From: Ruegeria sp. ANG-S4
Lineage (GTDB): Bacteria; Pseudomonadota; Alphaproteobacteria; Rhodobacterales; Rhodobacteraceae
Direction of reading: 5' to 3'
NCBI RefSeq assembly: GCF_000814005.1
Contig: NZ_JWLK01000010.1
Span: 1 to 64,000 of the forward strand
DNA: 64,000 bases
Below the pieces are notes generated by a model. That model was given only the letters and a program-made list of their open reading frames with translations, searched no databases and had not been told where the DNA came from. The position numbers were made by a program, and so were the translations under genes. Below, piece after piece: positions 52,987-61,963 of the stretch. How positions within the stretch are numbered: position 1 is the first letter of the stretch; every line of letters starts with the position of its first letter.

Positions 52987-55620
52987 TTGTCCACAGTCAC
53001 GCCGATGATGGCGCAATATCTCGAGATCAAAGAAGCCCACCCGGACGCTTTGCTGTTCTATCGCATGGGCGACTTTTACGAGATGTTTTTCGAGGACGCC
53101 GTGAACGCGGCTGAGGCGCTGGATATCGCCCTGACAAAACGCGGCAAGCATAATGGCAGCGACATTCCAATGTGTGGCGTTCCGGTTCATTCCGCCGAGG
53201 GCTATCTTCTGACGCTGATCCGCAAGGGTTTTCGCGTTGCCGTCTGCGAACAGATGGAAAGCCCGGCTGAGGCGAAGAAAAGAGGCTCTAAATCGGTGGT
53301 AAAGCGCGATGTCGTGCGTCTGGTGACGCCGGGCACGCTGACCGAAGACGCGCTTCTAGAGGCACGTCGCCACAACTTTCTGGCGGCCTATTCCGAGGTT
53401 CGGGATGAGGCCTCACTGGCTTGGGCCGATATCTCAACCGGGGCGTTTCACGTGATGCCCCTAACCTCTGTGCGGCTGAGCCCTGAACTCGCCCGACTGG
53501 CCCCGTCCGAACTGATTATCGCCGACGGCATGCAGGAAGGGCTCAACGAACAAGCGCGTGATCTGGGTATCTCGTTGACCCCAATCGGGCGGGCCAGTTT
53601 CGATAGCACAGCAGCCGAAAAACGTATCTGCGCGTTGTTTCACGTGGGCGCGCTGGATGCGTTCGGAAGTTTCGGGCGTGCCGAGGTTTCGGCGATGGGC
53701 GCACTGATCGACTATCTTGAGATCACACAAAAGGGAAAACTGCCGCTTCTGCAAACGCCCCTGAAGGAATCCGAGGACCGCGTGGTTCAAATCGACGCCG
53801 CCACGCGCCGCAATCTGGAATTGACCCGGTCCCTGTCCGGTGGGCGTGCCGGGTCGCTTTTGTCCGTTGTCGACCGCACTGTAACCCCCGGTGGCGCGCG
53901 ATTGCTGGAACAACGCCTGTCCAGTCCCTCGCGCAATCTGGATGTGATCCACGCCCGGCTGGATGCGGTCAGTTTTGTCATTGAAGACAGCCTCGTCGCC
54001 TCAGACCTGCGTGAAGCGTTGCGCAAGACGCCCGATCTGGACCGGGCCTTATCGCGTCTGTCGCTGGATCGTGGCGGGCCCCGCGATCTGGCCGCGATCC
54101 GCAACGGATTGGCACAAGCCTCTGCTATCAATGCAATATGCGATACTCGCGACGTTCCGACCTTGCTGGCAACCGCCTTGCAAAACCTTGTCGGCTTCGA
54201 CGACCTGCTGAACCTGCTGGACGACGCCCTTGTGGCCGAACCACCCCTGTTGGCCCGCGACGGTGGATTCATCGCGCCCGGCTTTGACCCGGAACTCGAC
54301 GAGGCCCGCACCCTGCGCGACGAAGGCCGCTCGGTCATCGCCGGGTTTCAGCAGAAATACGCGGAACATACCGGCATCGCGTCGCTGAAAATCAAACACA
54401 ACAACGTGCTGGGCTATTTTATCGAAACCACGGCCACCCATGCCGAGAAGATGCTGAACCCGCCCTTCAATGAAACCTATATCCACCGCCAGACCACCGC
54501 CAATCAGGTGCGGTTCACAACGGTCGAACTCTCCGAGATCGAAACCCGCATCCTGAATGCCGGAAATCTCGCACTTGAGATTGAAAAGCGGCTCTATCAA
54601 AGGCTTTCTGACCAAATTCTGGCACTGGCGGCACGCCTGAACCAGGCCGCGCGCGGGCTTGCCGAACTGGACCTGACAACCGCTCTGGCTGATCTTGCGC
54701 GGGGCGAAAACTGGTGCCGCCCGCAGGTCGATAGCTCACGGGCCTTCAACGTGCAGGCAGGTCGCCATCCGGTGGTTGAGCACGCGCTTCGCCAGCAGAG
54801 CGGCGATACCTTTGTCGCGAATGATTGTGATCTGAGTGCGGAGGACGGCGCCGCCATCTGGCTGCTGACCGGCCCCAATATGGCCGGTAAGTCAACCTTC
54901 CTGCGCCAAAACGCCCTGATTGCGCTACTCGCTCAAATGGGCAGCTACGTTCCCGCGGAACAGGCGCATATCGGCATCGTCAGCCAATTGTTCAGCCGAG
55001 TCGGCGCGTCGGATGATCTGGCCCGAGGCCGCTCGACCTTCATGGTCGAAATGGTCGAAACCGCTGCGATCCTGAACCAGGCTGATGACCGCGCCTTGGT
55101 GATTTTGGATGAAATCGGACGCGGTACAGCCACCTATGATGGTCTTTCGATCGCCTGGGCCACGCTCGAACATCTTCACGCCTCCAACCAAAGCCGCGCA
55201 TTGTTCGCGACCCATTACCACGAATTGACCGCGCTTGCCGGAAAGCTGGACGGTGTGGACAATGCAACGGTTGCCGTCAAGGAATGGGAAGGAGAGGTGA
55301 TCTTCCTACACGAAGTACATAAGGGCGCAGCTGACCGGTCCTACGGCGTCCAGGTCGCGCAACTGGCGGGACTTCCACAATCTGTTGTAGAACGCGCCCG
55401 TGTTGTTCTGGACCAGCTTGAAAAAACGGAGCGCGAAGGCGGCAAACAAAAGGCTCTGGTCGATGACCTGCCCCTGTTTTCAGTCGTGCCACCAGCGCCA
55501 CCACCCACACCCCGAGCGTCCCCAGTCACCGATATACTGGATGAAATCCTTCCAGACGAACTCAGCCCGCGCGAGGCGCTCGACCTGATCTACAAACTGA
55601 AAGAGGCGGCCAAATCCTGA
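52987..55620 (+). CDS. mutS: DNA mismatch repair protein MutS
   Basis: Recognises base mismatches. 877 residues from TTG 52987, chosen because AAAGGGG lies six bases upstream; ATG codons at 53005 and 53008 are alternatives. The mismatch wedge F-x-E is in MGDFYEMFFEDA. ATPase: LLTGPNMAGKSTFLRQNALI, VILDEIGRGTATYDGLSIAWA, FATHYHEL. Tail ELSPREALDLIYKLKEA contacts MutL/beta clamp in relatives. Confidence 0.97.
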   Translation: MSTVTPMMAQYLEIKEAHPDALLFYRMGDFYEMFFEDAVNAAEALDIALTKRGKHNGSDIPMCGVPVHSAEGYLLTLIRKGFRVAVCEQMESPAEAKKRGSKSVVKRDVVRLVTPGTLTEDALLEARRHNFLAAYSEVRDEASLAWADISTGAFHVMPLTSVRLSPELARLAPSELIIADGMQEGLNEQARDLGISLTPIGRASFDSTAAEKRICALFHVGALDAFGSFGRAEVSAMGALIDYLEITQKGKLPLLQTPLKESEDRVVQIDAATRRNLELTRSLSGGRAGSLLSVVDRTVTPGGARLLEQRLSSPSRNLDVIHARLDAVSFVIEDSLVASDLREALRKTPDLDRALSRLSLDRGGPRDLAAIRNGLAQASAINAICDTRDVPTLLATALQNLVGFDDLLNLLDDALVAEPPLLARDGGFIAPGFDPELDEARTLRDEGRSVIAGFQQKYAEHTGIASLKIKHNNVLGYFIETTATHAEKMLNPPFNETYIHRQTTANQVRFTTVELSEIETRILNAGNLALEIEKRLYQRLSDQILALAARLNQAARGLAELDLTTALADLARGENWCRPQVDSSRAFNVQAGRHPVVEHALRQQSGDTFVANDCDLSAEDGAAIWLLTGPNMAGKSTFLRQNALIALLAQMGSYVPAEQAHIGIVSQLFSRVGASDDLARGRSTFMVEMVETAAILNQADDRALVILDEIGRGTATYDGLSIAWATLEHLHASNQSRALFATHYHELTALAGKLDGVDNATVAVKEWEGEVIFLHEVHKGAADRSYGVQVAQLAGLPQSVVERARVVLDQLEKTEREGGKQKALVDDLPLFSVVPPAPPPTPRASPVTDILDEILPDELSPREALDLIYKLKEAAKS

Positions 55621-55629
55621 CCGCCCCTT

Positions 55630-55680
55630 CATCTTTTTGAAAATACTCTCGCCGAAGGCTTGGCTTCTTCGAAGCCAATC
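55630..55680. repeat. Bidirectional hairpin element between mutS and grpE (roseobacter-type repeat)
   Basis: Contains TTTTTGAAAATACTC, a small GCCGAAGGC-type hairpin, then a perfect stem TTGGCTTC-TTC-GAAGCCAA (55660-55678). On the minus strand the two hairpins are followed by TATTTTC, so it can end the grpE transcript; on the plus strand it follows mutS. The ATCTTTTTGAAAATACTC wording resembles elements I recall near many roseobacter gene ends. Confidence 0.5.
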
Positions 55681-56242
55681 AGCTCGCCGGCGTTGAAGAC
55701 ACGCCAACCTGCGCCGGACGCAGCAGACGGTCATGCAACATGAAACCTTCGGCAGAAACCTGAATGATATCCCCTGCGCGGGTTCCGGGCACAGGTGCTT
55801 CAAACATCGCTTCATGCACATTCGGGTCGAACCGGTCGCCCACTTCGGGCGTAATCACCTCGATACCATGTTTCTGGAACACGTCCTTCAACGCCCGCAT
55901 GGTCAGCTCAACACCTTCAATCAGGCCAGCCGCCACTTCTTTCTGCTCATCCGTCGCAGCCTCAAGCGCGCGTTTCATGTTGTCATAAACCGGCAGCATG
56001 TCACGGGCCAGTTTCGACCCACCATACTGTTCTGCATCCCGACGCGCCTTGTCGCCACGCTTACGGGCGTTCTCCGCATCGGCCAACGCGCGCATGAATT
56101 TATCTCTGTAATCATCCCGCTCGGCACGCAGTTGGTCGATCTCCAATGCCTCATCGGTGATTTCGGCAATTTCCTCGGCCAGCTCTTCCGCTTCGGCGGA
56201 CATGATATCGTCCAGAAAATCTTCGTTCTTGGGCTCTGCCAT
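55679..56242 (-). CDS. grpE: Nucleotide exchange factor GrpE
   Basis: 187 residues. Long acidic N-terminal coiled coil (AEAEELAEEIAEITDEALEIDQLRAERDDYRDKFMRALADAEN), then the beta domain with GIEVITPEVGDRFDPNVHEA. It releases ADP from DnaK. The last codons reach into the hairpin element. Follows hrcA after 10 bases. Confidence 0.94.
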   Translation of the reverse strand: MAEPKNEDFLDDIMSAEAEELAEEIAEITDEALEIDQLRAERDDYRDKFMRALADAENARKRGDKARRDAEQYGGSKLARDMLPVYDNMKRALEAATDEQKEVAAGLIEGVELTMRALKDVFQKHGIEVITPEVGDRFDPNVHEAMFEAPVPGTRAGDIIQVSAEGFMLHDRLLRPAQVGVSSTPAS

Positions 56243-56252
56243 CTTTTACCCT

Positions 56253-57317
56253 CTAGCTCCGGTCGGAAATCAACTTGCCGACCAGTTGCGCCGTATAATC
56301 CACGATCGGCACGATTCGCCCGTAATTCAGACGTGTGGGCCCAATGACCCCAACCGCACCGATTATCTTTCGATCAGCGTTCATATAAGGAGACACCACC
56401 AAAGAGGAACCCGAAAGTGAGAAAAGTTTGTTCTCAGAGCCGATAAAAATGCGCACACCCTCGCCTTCTTCAGCCAATTCCAGAAAATCCGCGATGTCCC
56501 GCTTGCGTTCCAGATCGTCAAACAGTGTCCGGATTCGGTCCAACTCCTCAGCCTGACCCGGTTCGTTCAAGAGATTCGCCCGCCCACGCACGATCAAACG
56601 CGCCGAGTCGGACCCGTCGCCATCCCAGGCGGCAATCCCACTATCCACCATCTCACGGGCCAGAACGTTGATCTCTTGTTTGCGCGCGTCAATCTGAGAC
56701 AGCATCTGGCGGCGCACTTCGCCCAAAGTGCGCCCCTCGATCAAGGAGTTCAGAAAATTCGCGGCTTCGCGCATCGAACTGGGCGTTTGTCCGGGCGGCG
56801 GAGCAAACAGGCGGTTTTCGACATGCCCATCCGAGAAGACCAGCACCACCAAGGCACGGTCATGCCCCAAAGAAACAAACTCGATATGCTTGATCTCGGC
56901 CTCGTGTTTGGGCGTCAGTACTAGCGATGCGCCCTGCGTCACGTTTGACAAGGCAGAGCCAACACGATCCAGCATACCGCTGACATCCCCTGCGTTAGAG
57001 CCTAATGTCTCGTCCAGTTTTTGGCGATCATCGGCGCCCAGATCGCCGACCTCCAGCAACCCGTCGACGAACATGCGCAGCCCCTGCTGCGTGGGAATCC
57101 GCCCGGCGCTGACATGCGGGCTGTCCAGCAAGCCCAGAAACTCAAGATCCTGCATAACGTTCCGCACGGTCGCGGCGCTGACTTTCTCCGACAGGGTGCG
57201 GGTCAGGGTGCGGCTGCCGACGGGCTCGCCGCTGTCAAGATAACTCTCGACGATCAGCCGGAACACTTCGCGTGACCGGTCATTCATCTCGTCCAGAATT
57301 TTGCTTGCTTCGCTCAT
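56253..57317 (-). CDS. hrcA: Heat-inducible transcription repressor HrcA
   Basis: 354 residues. N-terminal winged helix (SREVFRLIVESYLDSGEPVGSRTLTRTL... SAATVRNVMQDLEFLGLL), then the GAF-like dimer part and a C-terminal IGAVGVIGPTRLNYGRIVPIVDYTAQLVG. It normally binds CIRCE repeats and controls groESL. No CIRCE is seen upstream of hrcA or dnaK in the window, so its targets are elsewhere. Confidence 0.94.
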   Translation of the reverse strand: MSEASKILDEMNDRSREVFRLIVESYLDSGEPVGSRTLTRTLSEKVSAATVRNVMQDLEFLGLLDSPHVSAGRIPTQQGLRMFVDGLLEVGDLGADDRQKLDETLGSNAGDVSGMLDRVGSALSNVTQGASLVLTPKHEAEIKHIEFVSLGHDRALVVLVFSDGHVENRLFAPPPGQTPSSMREAANFLNSLIEGRTLGEVRRQMLSQIDARKQEINVLAREMVDSGIAAWDGDGSDSARLIVRGRANLLNEPGQAEELDRIRTLFDDLERKRDIADFLELAEEGEGVRIFIGSENKLFSLSGSSLVVSPYMNADRKIIGAVGVIGPTRLNYGRIVPIVDYTAQLVGKLISDRS

Positions 57318-57340
57318 CCGCGGTCCCCTGCTGGCTCGTC

Positions 57341-57368
57341 ATTAAATAGCAGGTGTCTGAAAGGTCAA
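57341..57368 (-). promoter_or_regulatory. Candidate hrcA-grpE promoter
   Basis: Minus strand TTGACC, 16-base spacer, TTTAAT (five of six), ending 24 bases before the start codon. Looks like sigma-70 rather than heat-shock type. Confidence 0.5.
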
Positions 57369-57429
57369 TCGGGGTTGCATCGTAACGCTGCGGGGCGTTA
57401 TCCCCAACCCAGCAAACAAAGGAATTCTC

Positions 57430-58143
57430 ATGCGACCCTCAGGACGTGATCTAAACGAAATGCGCGCCGTTTCCATCGAGACCGGCTTTACCAAACATGC
57501 GGAAGGGTCCTGCCTGATCAAGATGGGCGACACGCATGTTCTGTGCACGGCAACGATCGAGGATCGCGTGCCACCGTTCATCAAGGGCTCGGGTCTGGGC
57601 TGGGTCACCGCCGAATACGGAATGCTGCCCCGCGCAACCAACACGCGGATGCGCCGCGAGGCTGCCAGCGGAAAACAAGGCGGGCGTACGGTGGAAATCC
57701 AACGCCTGATTGGCCGTGCCCTGCGGGCTGGTGTCGACCGCGTCGCGTTGGGCGAACGTCAGATCACCGTCGACTGTGACGTCATCCAAGCCGATGGCGG
57801 AACCCGCTGCGCCTCGATCACCGGCGGCTGGGTCGCACTGCGCCTTGCAGTGAACAAGTTGATGAAGACCGGCGATGTGATCTCGGACCCTTTGGTAGAC
57901 CCTGTTGCAGCGGTTTCTTGCGGAATTTACGCGGGTCAGCCGGTGCTGGACCTCGACTATCCAGAAGACAGCGAAGCGGGCGTCGATGGTAACTTCATCA
58001 TGACTGGGTCCGGCAAGCTGATCGAAGTGCAGATGAGCGCTGAGGGCTCCGTTTTCAGCCGTGCGCAAATGGATCAGCTGGTGGATCTGGCGGAGAAAGG
58101 CGTGGCTGAGCTGGCCGCTGCCCAAAAGGCCGCCACCGCATGA
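57430..58143 (+). CDS. rph: Ribonuclease PH
   Basis: Phosphorolytic 3' trimming of tRNA precursors. 237 residues: [43 protein letters not shown] and [19 protein letters not shown] are all present. ATGA-type overlap with rdgB. Divergent from hrcA, the usual alphaproteobacterial arrangement. Confidence 0.97.
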   Translation: MRPSGRDLNEMRAVSIETGFTKHAEGSCLIKMGDTHVLCTATIEDRVPPFIKGSGLGWVTAEYGMLPRATNTRMRREAASGKQGGRTVEIQRLIGRALRAGVDRVALGERQITVDCDVIQADGGTRCASITGGWVALRLAVNKLMKTGDVISDPLVDPVAAVSCGIYAGQPVLDLDYPEDSEAGVDGNFIMTGSGKLIEVQMSAEGSVFSRAQMDQLVDLAEKGVAELAAAQKAATA

Positions 58144-58754
58144 CCCGAAAGTTCGACGGCGACAGGCTGTTGGTCGCGACGCATAACAAAGGCAAGCTCG
58201 AGGAGGTCGCGCATCTGCTTGAACCCTTTGGCGTGACCGTCGTGAGTGCGGGTGAGATGAACCTGCCCGAACCGGAAGAGACCGAGGACACATTTGTTGG
58301 AAACGCCCGGATCAAAGCCCACGCCGCGGCCAAAGCAACCGGCCTGCCCGCCTTGTCGGACGATTCCGGAATCACCATCGACGCGCTGGACGGCGCACCC
58401 GGCGTTTACACCGCGGACTGGGCTGAAACCGAAAACGGGCGCGACTTTCTGATGGCAATGACGCGCGCGCATGACGCGCTTGAGGCCAAGGGCGCTGCGC
58501 ATCCGCGCACCGCGCAATTCCGCTGCACCTTGGTTTTGGCCTGGCCCGACGGGCATGACGAAGTTTTCGAAGGCGTCGCACCCGGTCATCTGGTTTGGCC
58601 CATCCGGGGCAAGGACGGCTTTGGCTATGACCCGATGTTTGTTCCGGAAGGCCATGACATTACCTATGCGGAAATGGATCGCTGGGAAAAAAACAAGATC
58701 AGCCATCGCGGACGCGCGGTGGAGATGTTTGTGAAAGGCTGCTTTGGCGGATGA
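58140..58754 (+). CDS. rdgB: XTP/dITP pyrophosphatase (RdgB/HAM1)
   Basis: Clears inosine and xanthosine triphosphates. 204 residues with [39 protein letters not shown] and [22 protein letters not shown]. Overlaps rph by 4 bases and hemW by 11. Confidence 0.95.
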   Translation: MTRKFDGDRLLVATHNKGKLEEVAHLLEPFGVTVVSAGEMNLPEPEETEDTFVGNARIKAHAAAKATGLPALSDDSGITIDALDGAPGVYTADWAETENGRDFLMAMTRAHDALEAKGAAHPRTAQFRCTLVLAWPDGHDEVFEGVAPGHLVWPIRGKDGFGYDPMFVPEGHDITYAEMDRWEKNKISHRGRAVEMFVKGCFGG

Positions 58755-59898
58755 TTGGCGCAACGGGGGCTTTGGCCTGTATGTGCACTGGCCTTTTTGC
58801 GAGGCCAAGTGCCCATATTGTGACTTCAATAGCCATGTCTCAAGAAATATTTATCAAAAACAATGGCTTGAGTGTTATCTGAGCGAACTGAAGCGCTCTG
58901 CTGCCGAGACACCGGATCGCGTCCTTAACACGATTTTCTTTGGCGGTGGTACTCCATCGCTGATGAATCCCGACACCGTCGCGGCGGTTATTGATGAAGC
59001 CCGCGCCCTCTGGCGGCCGGCCAACAATATGGAAATCACGTTGGAGGCCAATCCAGGCTCGGTCGAAGCGGGTCGGTTCGCGGCTTACCGGGATGCCGGG
59101 GTGAATCGGATCTCGATGGGTGTGCAGGCCTTGAACGACGAAGATTTGCGCCGTCTGGGCCGCATACATACCGTGGCTGAGGCCCGCACAGCGTTTGATA
59201 TTGCCCGGGCCTGTTTCGATCGCGTCAGTTTTGATCTGATCTATGCGCGTCAGCACCAGACTCTGGCCGCTTGGCAATCCGAATTGTCCGAAGCATTGTC
59301 CATGGCCGTCGACCACCTGTCTTTGTACCAATTGACCATCGAGGACGGCACAGCCTTTGGCGATCGGTACGCAGTTGGCAAGCTGCGCGGTTTGCCCGAG
59401 GATGACAGTGCCGCCGATATGTATCTGGCCACTCAAGAGATTTGCGAGGCGCACGGATTGCCCGCGTATGAAATCTCGAACCACGCACGGCCCGGTGCCG
59501 AGTCTCAGCACAACCTGATCTATTGGCGTTATGGTGATTACGTCGGGATTGGCCCCGGCGCACACGGGCGCATCACCCGAAATGGCCAGAAATTCGCAAC
59601 CGAAACGCATCTTGCCCCGCAGCGCTGGTTGAACGCTGCTTTGAACGGAAATGGGGAAAAGTCACTGGCGCCGTTAACGCAGGAAGAGCAAGGGAGCGAA
59701 TACCTTATGATGGGGATGCGCATCCTTGAAGGTCTAGATATAGATCGGTATGCCGCTTTGTCCGGTCGAACCCTGCGCAAAGAGGTCATTGATCATCTGA
59801 CCGATATCGACATGGTTCGGGTCATTGGCACCAGATTGGTTGCCACGAAAAACGGGCGTGCTGTCCTGAACGCCGTGGTTCGAGAGTTGTTGGAGTAA
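58744..59898 (+). CDS. hemW: Radical SAM heme chaperone HemW
   Basis: 384 residues from TTG 58744, with AAAGG five bases upstream inside the end of rdgB; no in-frame ATG is near. Iron-sulfur cysteines C19, C23, C26 in HWPFCEAKCPYCDFNSH, the HemW-type variant (the C-P-Y-C-D-F-N-S form separates it from HemN). FGGGTPSLM and GVNRISMGVQALNDEDLRRLGR follow. Binds heme and delivers it to respiratory proteins in studied relatives; it is often misnamed coproporphyrinogen oxidase. Confidence 0.93.
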   Translation: MADDWRNGGFGLYVHWPFCEAKCPYCDFNSHVSRNIYQKQWLECYLSELKRSAAETPDRVLNTIFFGGGTPSLMNPDTVAAVIDEARALWRPANNMEITLEANPGSVEAGRFAAYRDAGVNRISMGVQALNDEDLRRLGRIHTVAEARTAFDIARACFDRVSFDLIYARQHQTLAAWQSELSEALSMAVDHLSLYQLTIEDGTAFGDRYAVGKLRGLPEDDSAADMYLATQEICEAHGLPAYEISNHARPGAESQHNLIYWRYGDYVGIGPGAHGRITRNGQKFATETHLAPQRWLNAALNGNGEKSLAPLTQEEQGSEYLMMGMRILEGLDIDRYAALSGRTLRKEVIDHLTDIDMVRVIGTRLVATKNGRAVLNAVVRELLE

Positions 59899-59901
59899 CC
59901 G

Positions 59902-60255
59902 ATGCAATATCTCTGGGCCGGCTTGGGTTTGATCTGCGTGGCGCTGGCCGTTGTCGGTATTGTCTTGCCGCTTGTTCCGACGGTTCCTTTTCTGTTGTTG
60001 GCCGCCTTTTTCTTCGCAAGATCATCCTCGCGATTGCACACTTGGCTGATCACGCACCGCACCTTTGGCCCAATGATTTTGGATTGGCAAAGGTCCGGCG
60101 CAATTCGGCCTGCCGCCAAAAAAGCAGCGACAGTTTCCGTTGCTGCGGTGTTTGGGTTGTCTTTGATCCTTGGCGCACCCTCACATATCCTGATTATTCA
60201 GGCAGTCGTGTTGAGTTGCGTTTTGGTCTTTATCTGGACTCGCCCTAACGGCTGA
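59902..60255 (+). CDS. YbaN family (DUF454) membrane protein
   Basis: 117 residues with two hydrophobic hairpins: AGLGLICVALAVVGIVLPLVPTVPFLLLAAFFFARSS at the N-terminus and VSVAAVFGLSLILGA plus ILIIQAVVLSCVLVFIW at the C-terminus. The G-x-x-L-P-L-V-P-T-x-P-F-L motif defines DUF454. Function unknown. Three bases after hemW; its last 11 bases overlap parB. Confidence 0.88.
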   Translation: MQYLWAGLGLICVALAVVGIVLPLVPTVPFLLLAAFFFARSSSRLHTWLITHRTFGPMILDWQRSGAIRPAAKKAATVSVAAVFGLSLILGAPSHILIIQAVVLSCVLVFIWTRPNG

Positions 60256-61141
60256 GCTTGGCGCAGAGATCGTCGAGCTGATCAAGGTTTTCATACGAAA
60301 GAACAACCTGCCCCGTTTCGCCGCCGGGTTTGTGGTTGATTGAAACCTTCATCGCCAGAATTGCAGACAGGTCTTTTTCCAGCGCACGTGTGTCAGCATC
60401 CTTGCCAGCATTCAGGTTTCTGGACTTCGGTGCCGGTTTGTCATCAGCTTGCTGGTTCTGCTTTTTCACCAGCGCCTCGGTCGCGCGGACAGATAGCCCA
60501 TCCCGAACCACAAGCTTGGCCAGATCTGATGGTCTTTCGGCTGTAATGAGCGCGCGCGCGTGGCCTGCCGATAATTTCCCTTCAATAACAAGAGCTTGAA
60601 CATCCATTGGAAGGGACAAAAGACGCATCAAGTTTGCAATGTGACTGCGGCTTTTGCCCAAAGCTTCTGAAAGTTTTTCCTGCGTATGGCCGAATTTGTC
60701 CATCAACTGCTTGTAACCTGCGGCCTCCTCCACGGCATTCAGGTCCGCGCGCTGGATATTTTCAATGATCGCGATCTCAAGGACTTCGGTGTCATCAAAA
60801 TCTCGCACTATGACAGGGATATCATGCAACTGCGCCATCTGCGCCGCGCGCCAGCGGCGTTCGCCAGCGACGATTTCATAATCTCCGCCTGAGATACCGC
60901 GCACGATCAAAGGTTGGATAATTCCCTTTTCCTTAACCGAAGCTGCCAACTCGTCCAGTTTATCCTGGGCAAACGTTCTGCGCGGTTGGTTCGGGTTGGC
61001 ACGCAGCTTTTCGATCGGAACTTTCATGTCAGGGCGGCGCGGTTCAGACGTTATGCGGCCCTCGCCTTCCGTCGTCACGTCCGCCATCAACGCGGACAGT
61101 CCCCGACCCAACCCTCGGGATTTGCTTTTTTTGACGCTCAT
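60245..61141 (-). CDS. parB: Chromosome-partitioning protein ParB
   Basis: 298 residues. GRGLSALM opens it, PRRTFAQDKLDELAASVKEKGIIQPLIV and the CTP-binding GERRWRAAQMA follow, and a helix-turn-helix (EKLSEALGKSRSHIANLMRLL) recognises parS. The C-terminal part is the dimer domain. Transcribed after parA with a 21-base gap. Confidence 0.97.
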   Translation of the reverse strand: MSVKKSKSRGLGRGLSALMADVTTEGEGRITSEPRRPDMKVPIEKLRANPNQPRRTFAQDKLDELAASVKEKGIIQPLIVRGISGGDYEIVAGERRWRAAQMAQLHDIPVIVRDFDDTEVLEIAIIENIQRADLNAVEEAAGYKQLMDKFGHTQEKLSEALGKSRSHIANLMRLLSLPMDVQALVIEGKLSAGHARALITAERPSDLAKLVVRDGLSVRATEALVKKQNQQADDKPAPKSRNLNAGKDADTRALEKDLSAILAMKVSINHKPGGETGQVVLSYENLDQLDDLCAKLSR

Positions 61142-61162
61142 GGTTGCCCTCCTGACGGCCGC

Positions 61163-61963
61163 TTAGGCGGCTACTTTATTCTTATGTATGACTTCCCGGG
61201 CCAAATGCCGGTACGCCATCGCCCCCAAAGACCCCGAGTCATACTGCAAAACCGGAAGTGCATATGAAGGCGCTTCGCTGACCCGGACATTTCTGGGTAT
61301 CTTGGTTTTAAATACCATCTCTCCCAGATTGTCACGCGCATCCTTTTCGACCTGCCGGGACAAGTTGTTGCGGTTGTCATACATCGTCAACACAACACCT
61401 TCGATTCTCAGGTCTGGATTCGCGGTCTGCCGAACCTCCCGAATGGTCAACATAAGCTGCGACAGTCCTTCAAGCGCGAAGAACTCACTCTGCAATGGAA
61501 CCAAGACAGAATGTGCCGCGACCATTGCATTGACCGTCAGAAGATTCAGCGATGGTGGGCAATCGATCAGGATGTAATCCAGATCAAATGCATCGACTGA
61601 CGTCTGCCTTAACGCATCATGCAATAGATAACTGCGCTTTTCATTCGAGATGAGTTCTATGTCGGCCGAGCTGAGATCTACCGTTGCAGGGACGACCAGA
61701 AGATTCTCGATTTCCGACTCCTGAATCACGGCCTCAAGCGGCGCATCATCCAGCAACAGATCATAGGTTGTCCAATCCCGGTCTTCGACGCCAAGCCCGG
61801 TGGATGCGTTCCCCTGTGGGTCCAGATCCACAACAAGAACCTTGCATCCGGCCTCAGCCAACCCCGCAGCCAAGTTTATCGCCGTTGTGGTTTTCCCAAC
61901 CCCGCCTTTTTGATTGGCCACCGCAATAATCCTGGGTCCGGCAGGACGAGACAGATCAACCAC
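61163..61963 (-). CDS. parA: Chromosome-partitioning ATPase ParA (Soj)
   Basis: 266 residues. Deviant Walker A with the signature lysine: VANQKGGVGKTTTAINLAAG; YILIDCPPSLNLLTVNAM is Walker B. DNA-binding ATPase that moves ParB-parS complexes. Its start overlaps the end of rsmG by 8 bases. Confidence 0.97.
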   Translation of the reverse strand: MVDLSRPAGPRIIAVANQKGGVGKTTTAINLAAGLAEAGCKVLVVDLDPQGNASTGLGVEDRDWTTYDLLLDDAPLEAVIQESEIENLLVVPATVDLSSADIELISNEKRSYLLHDALRQTSVDAFDLDYILIDCPPSLNLLTVNAMVAAHSVLVPLQSEFFALEGLSQLMLTIREVRQTANPDLRIEGVVLTMYDNRNNLSRQVEKDARDNLGEMVFKTKIPRNVRVSEAPSYALPVLQYDSGSLGAMAYRHLAREVIHKNKVAA

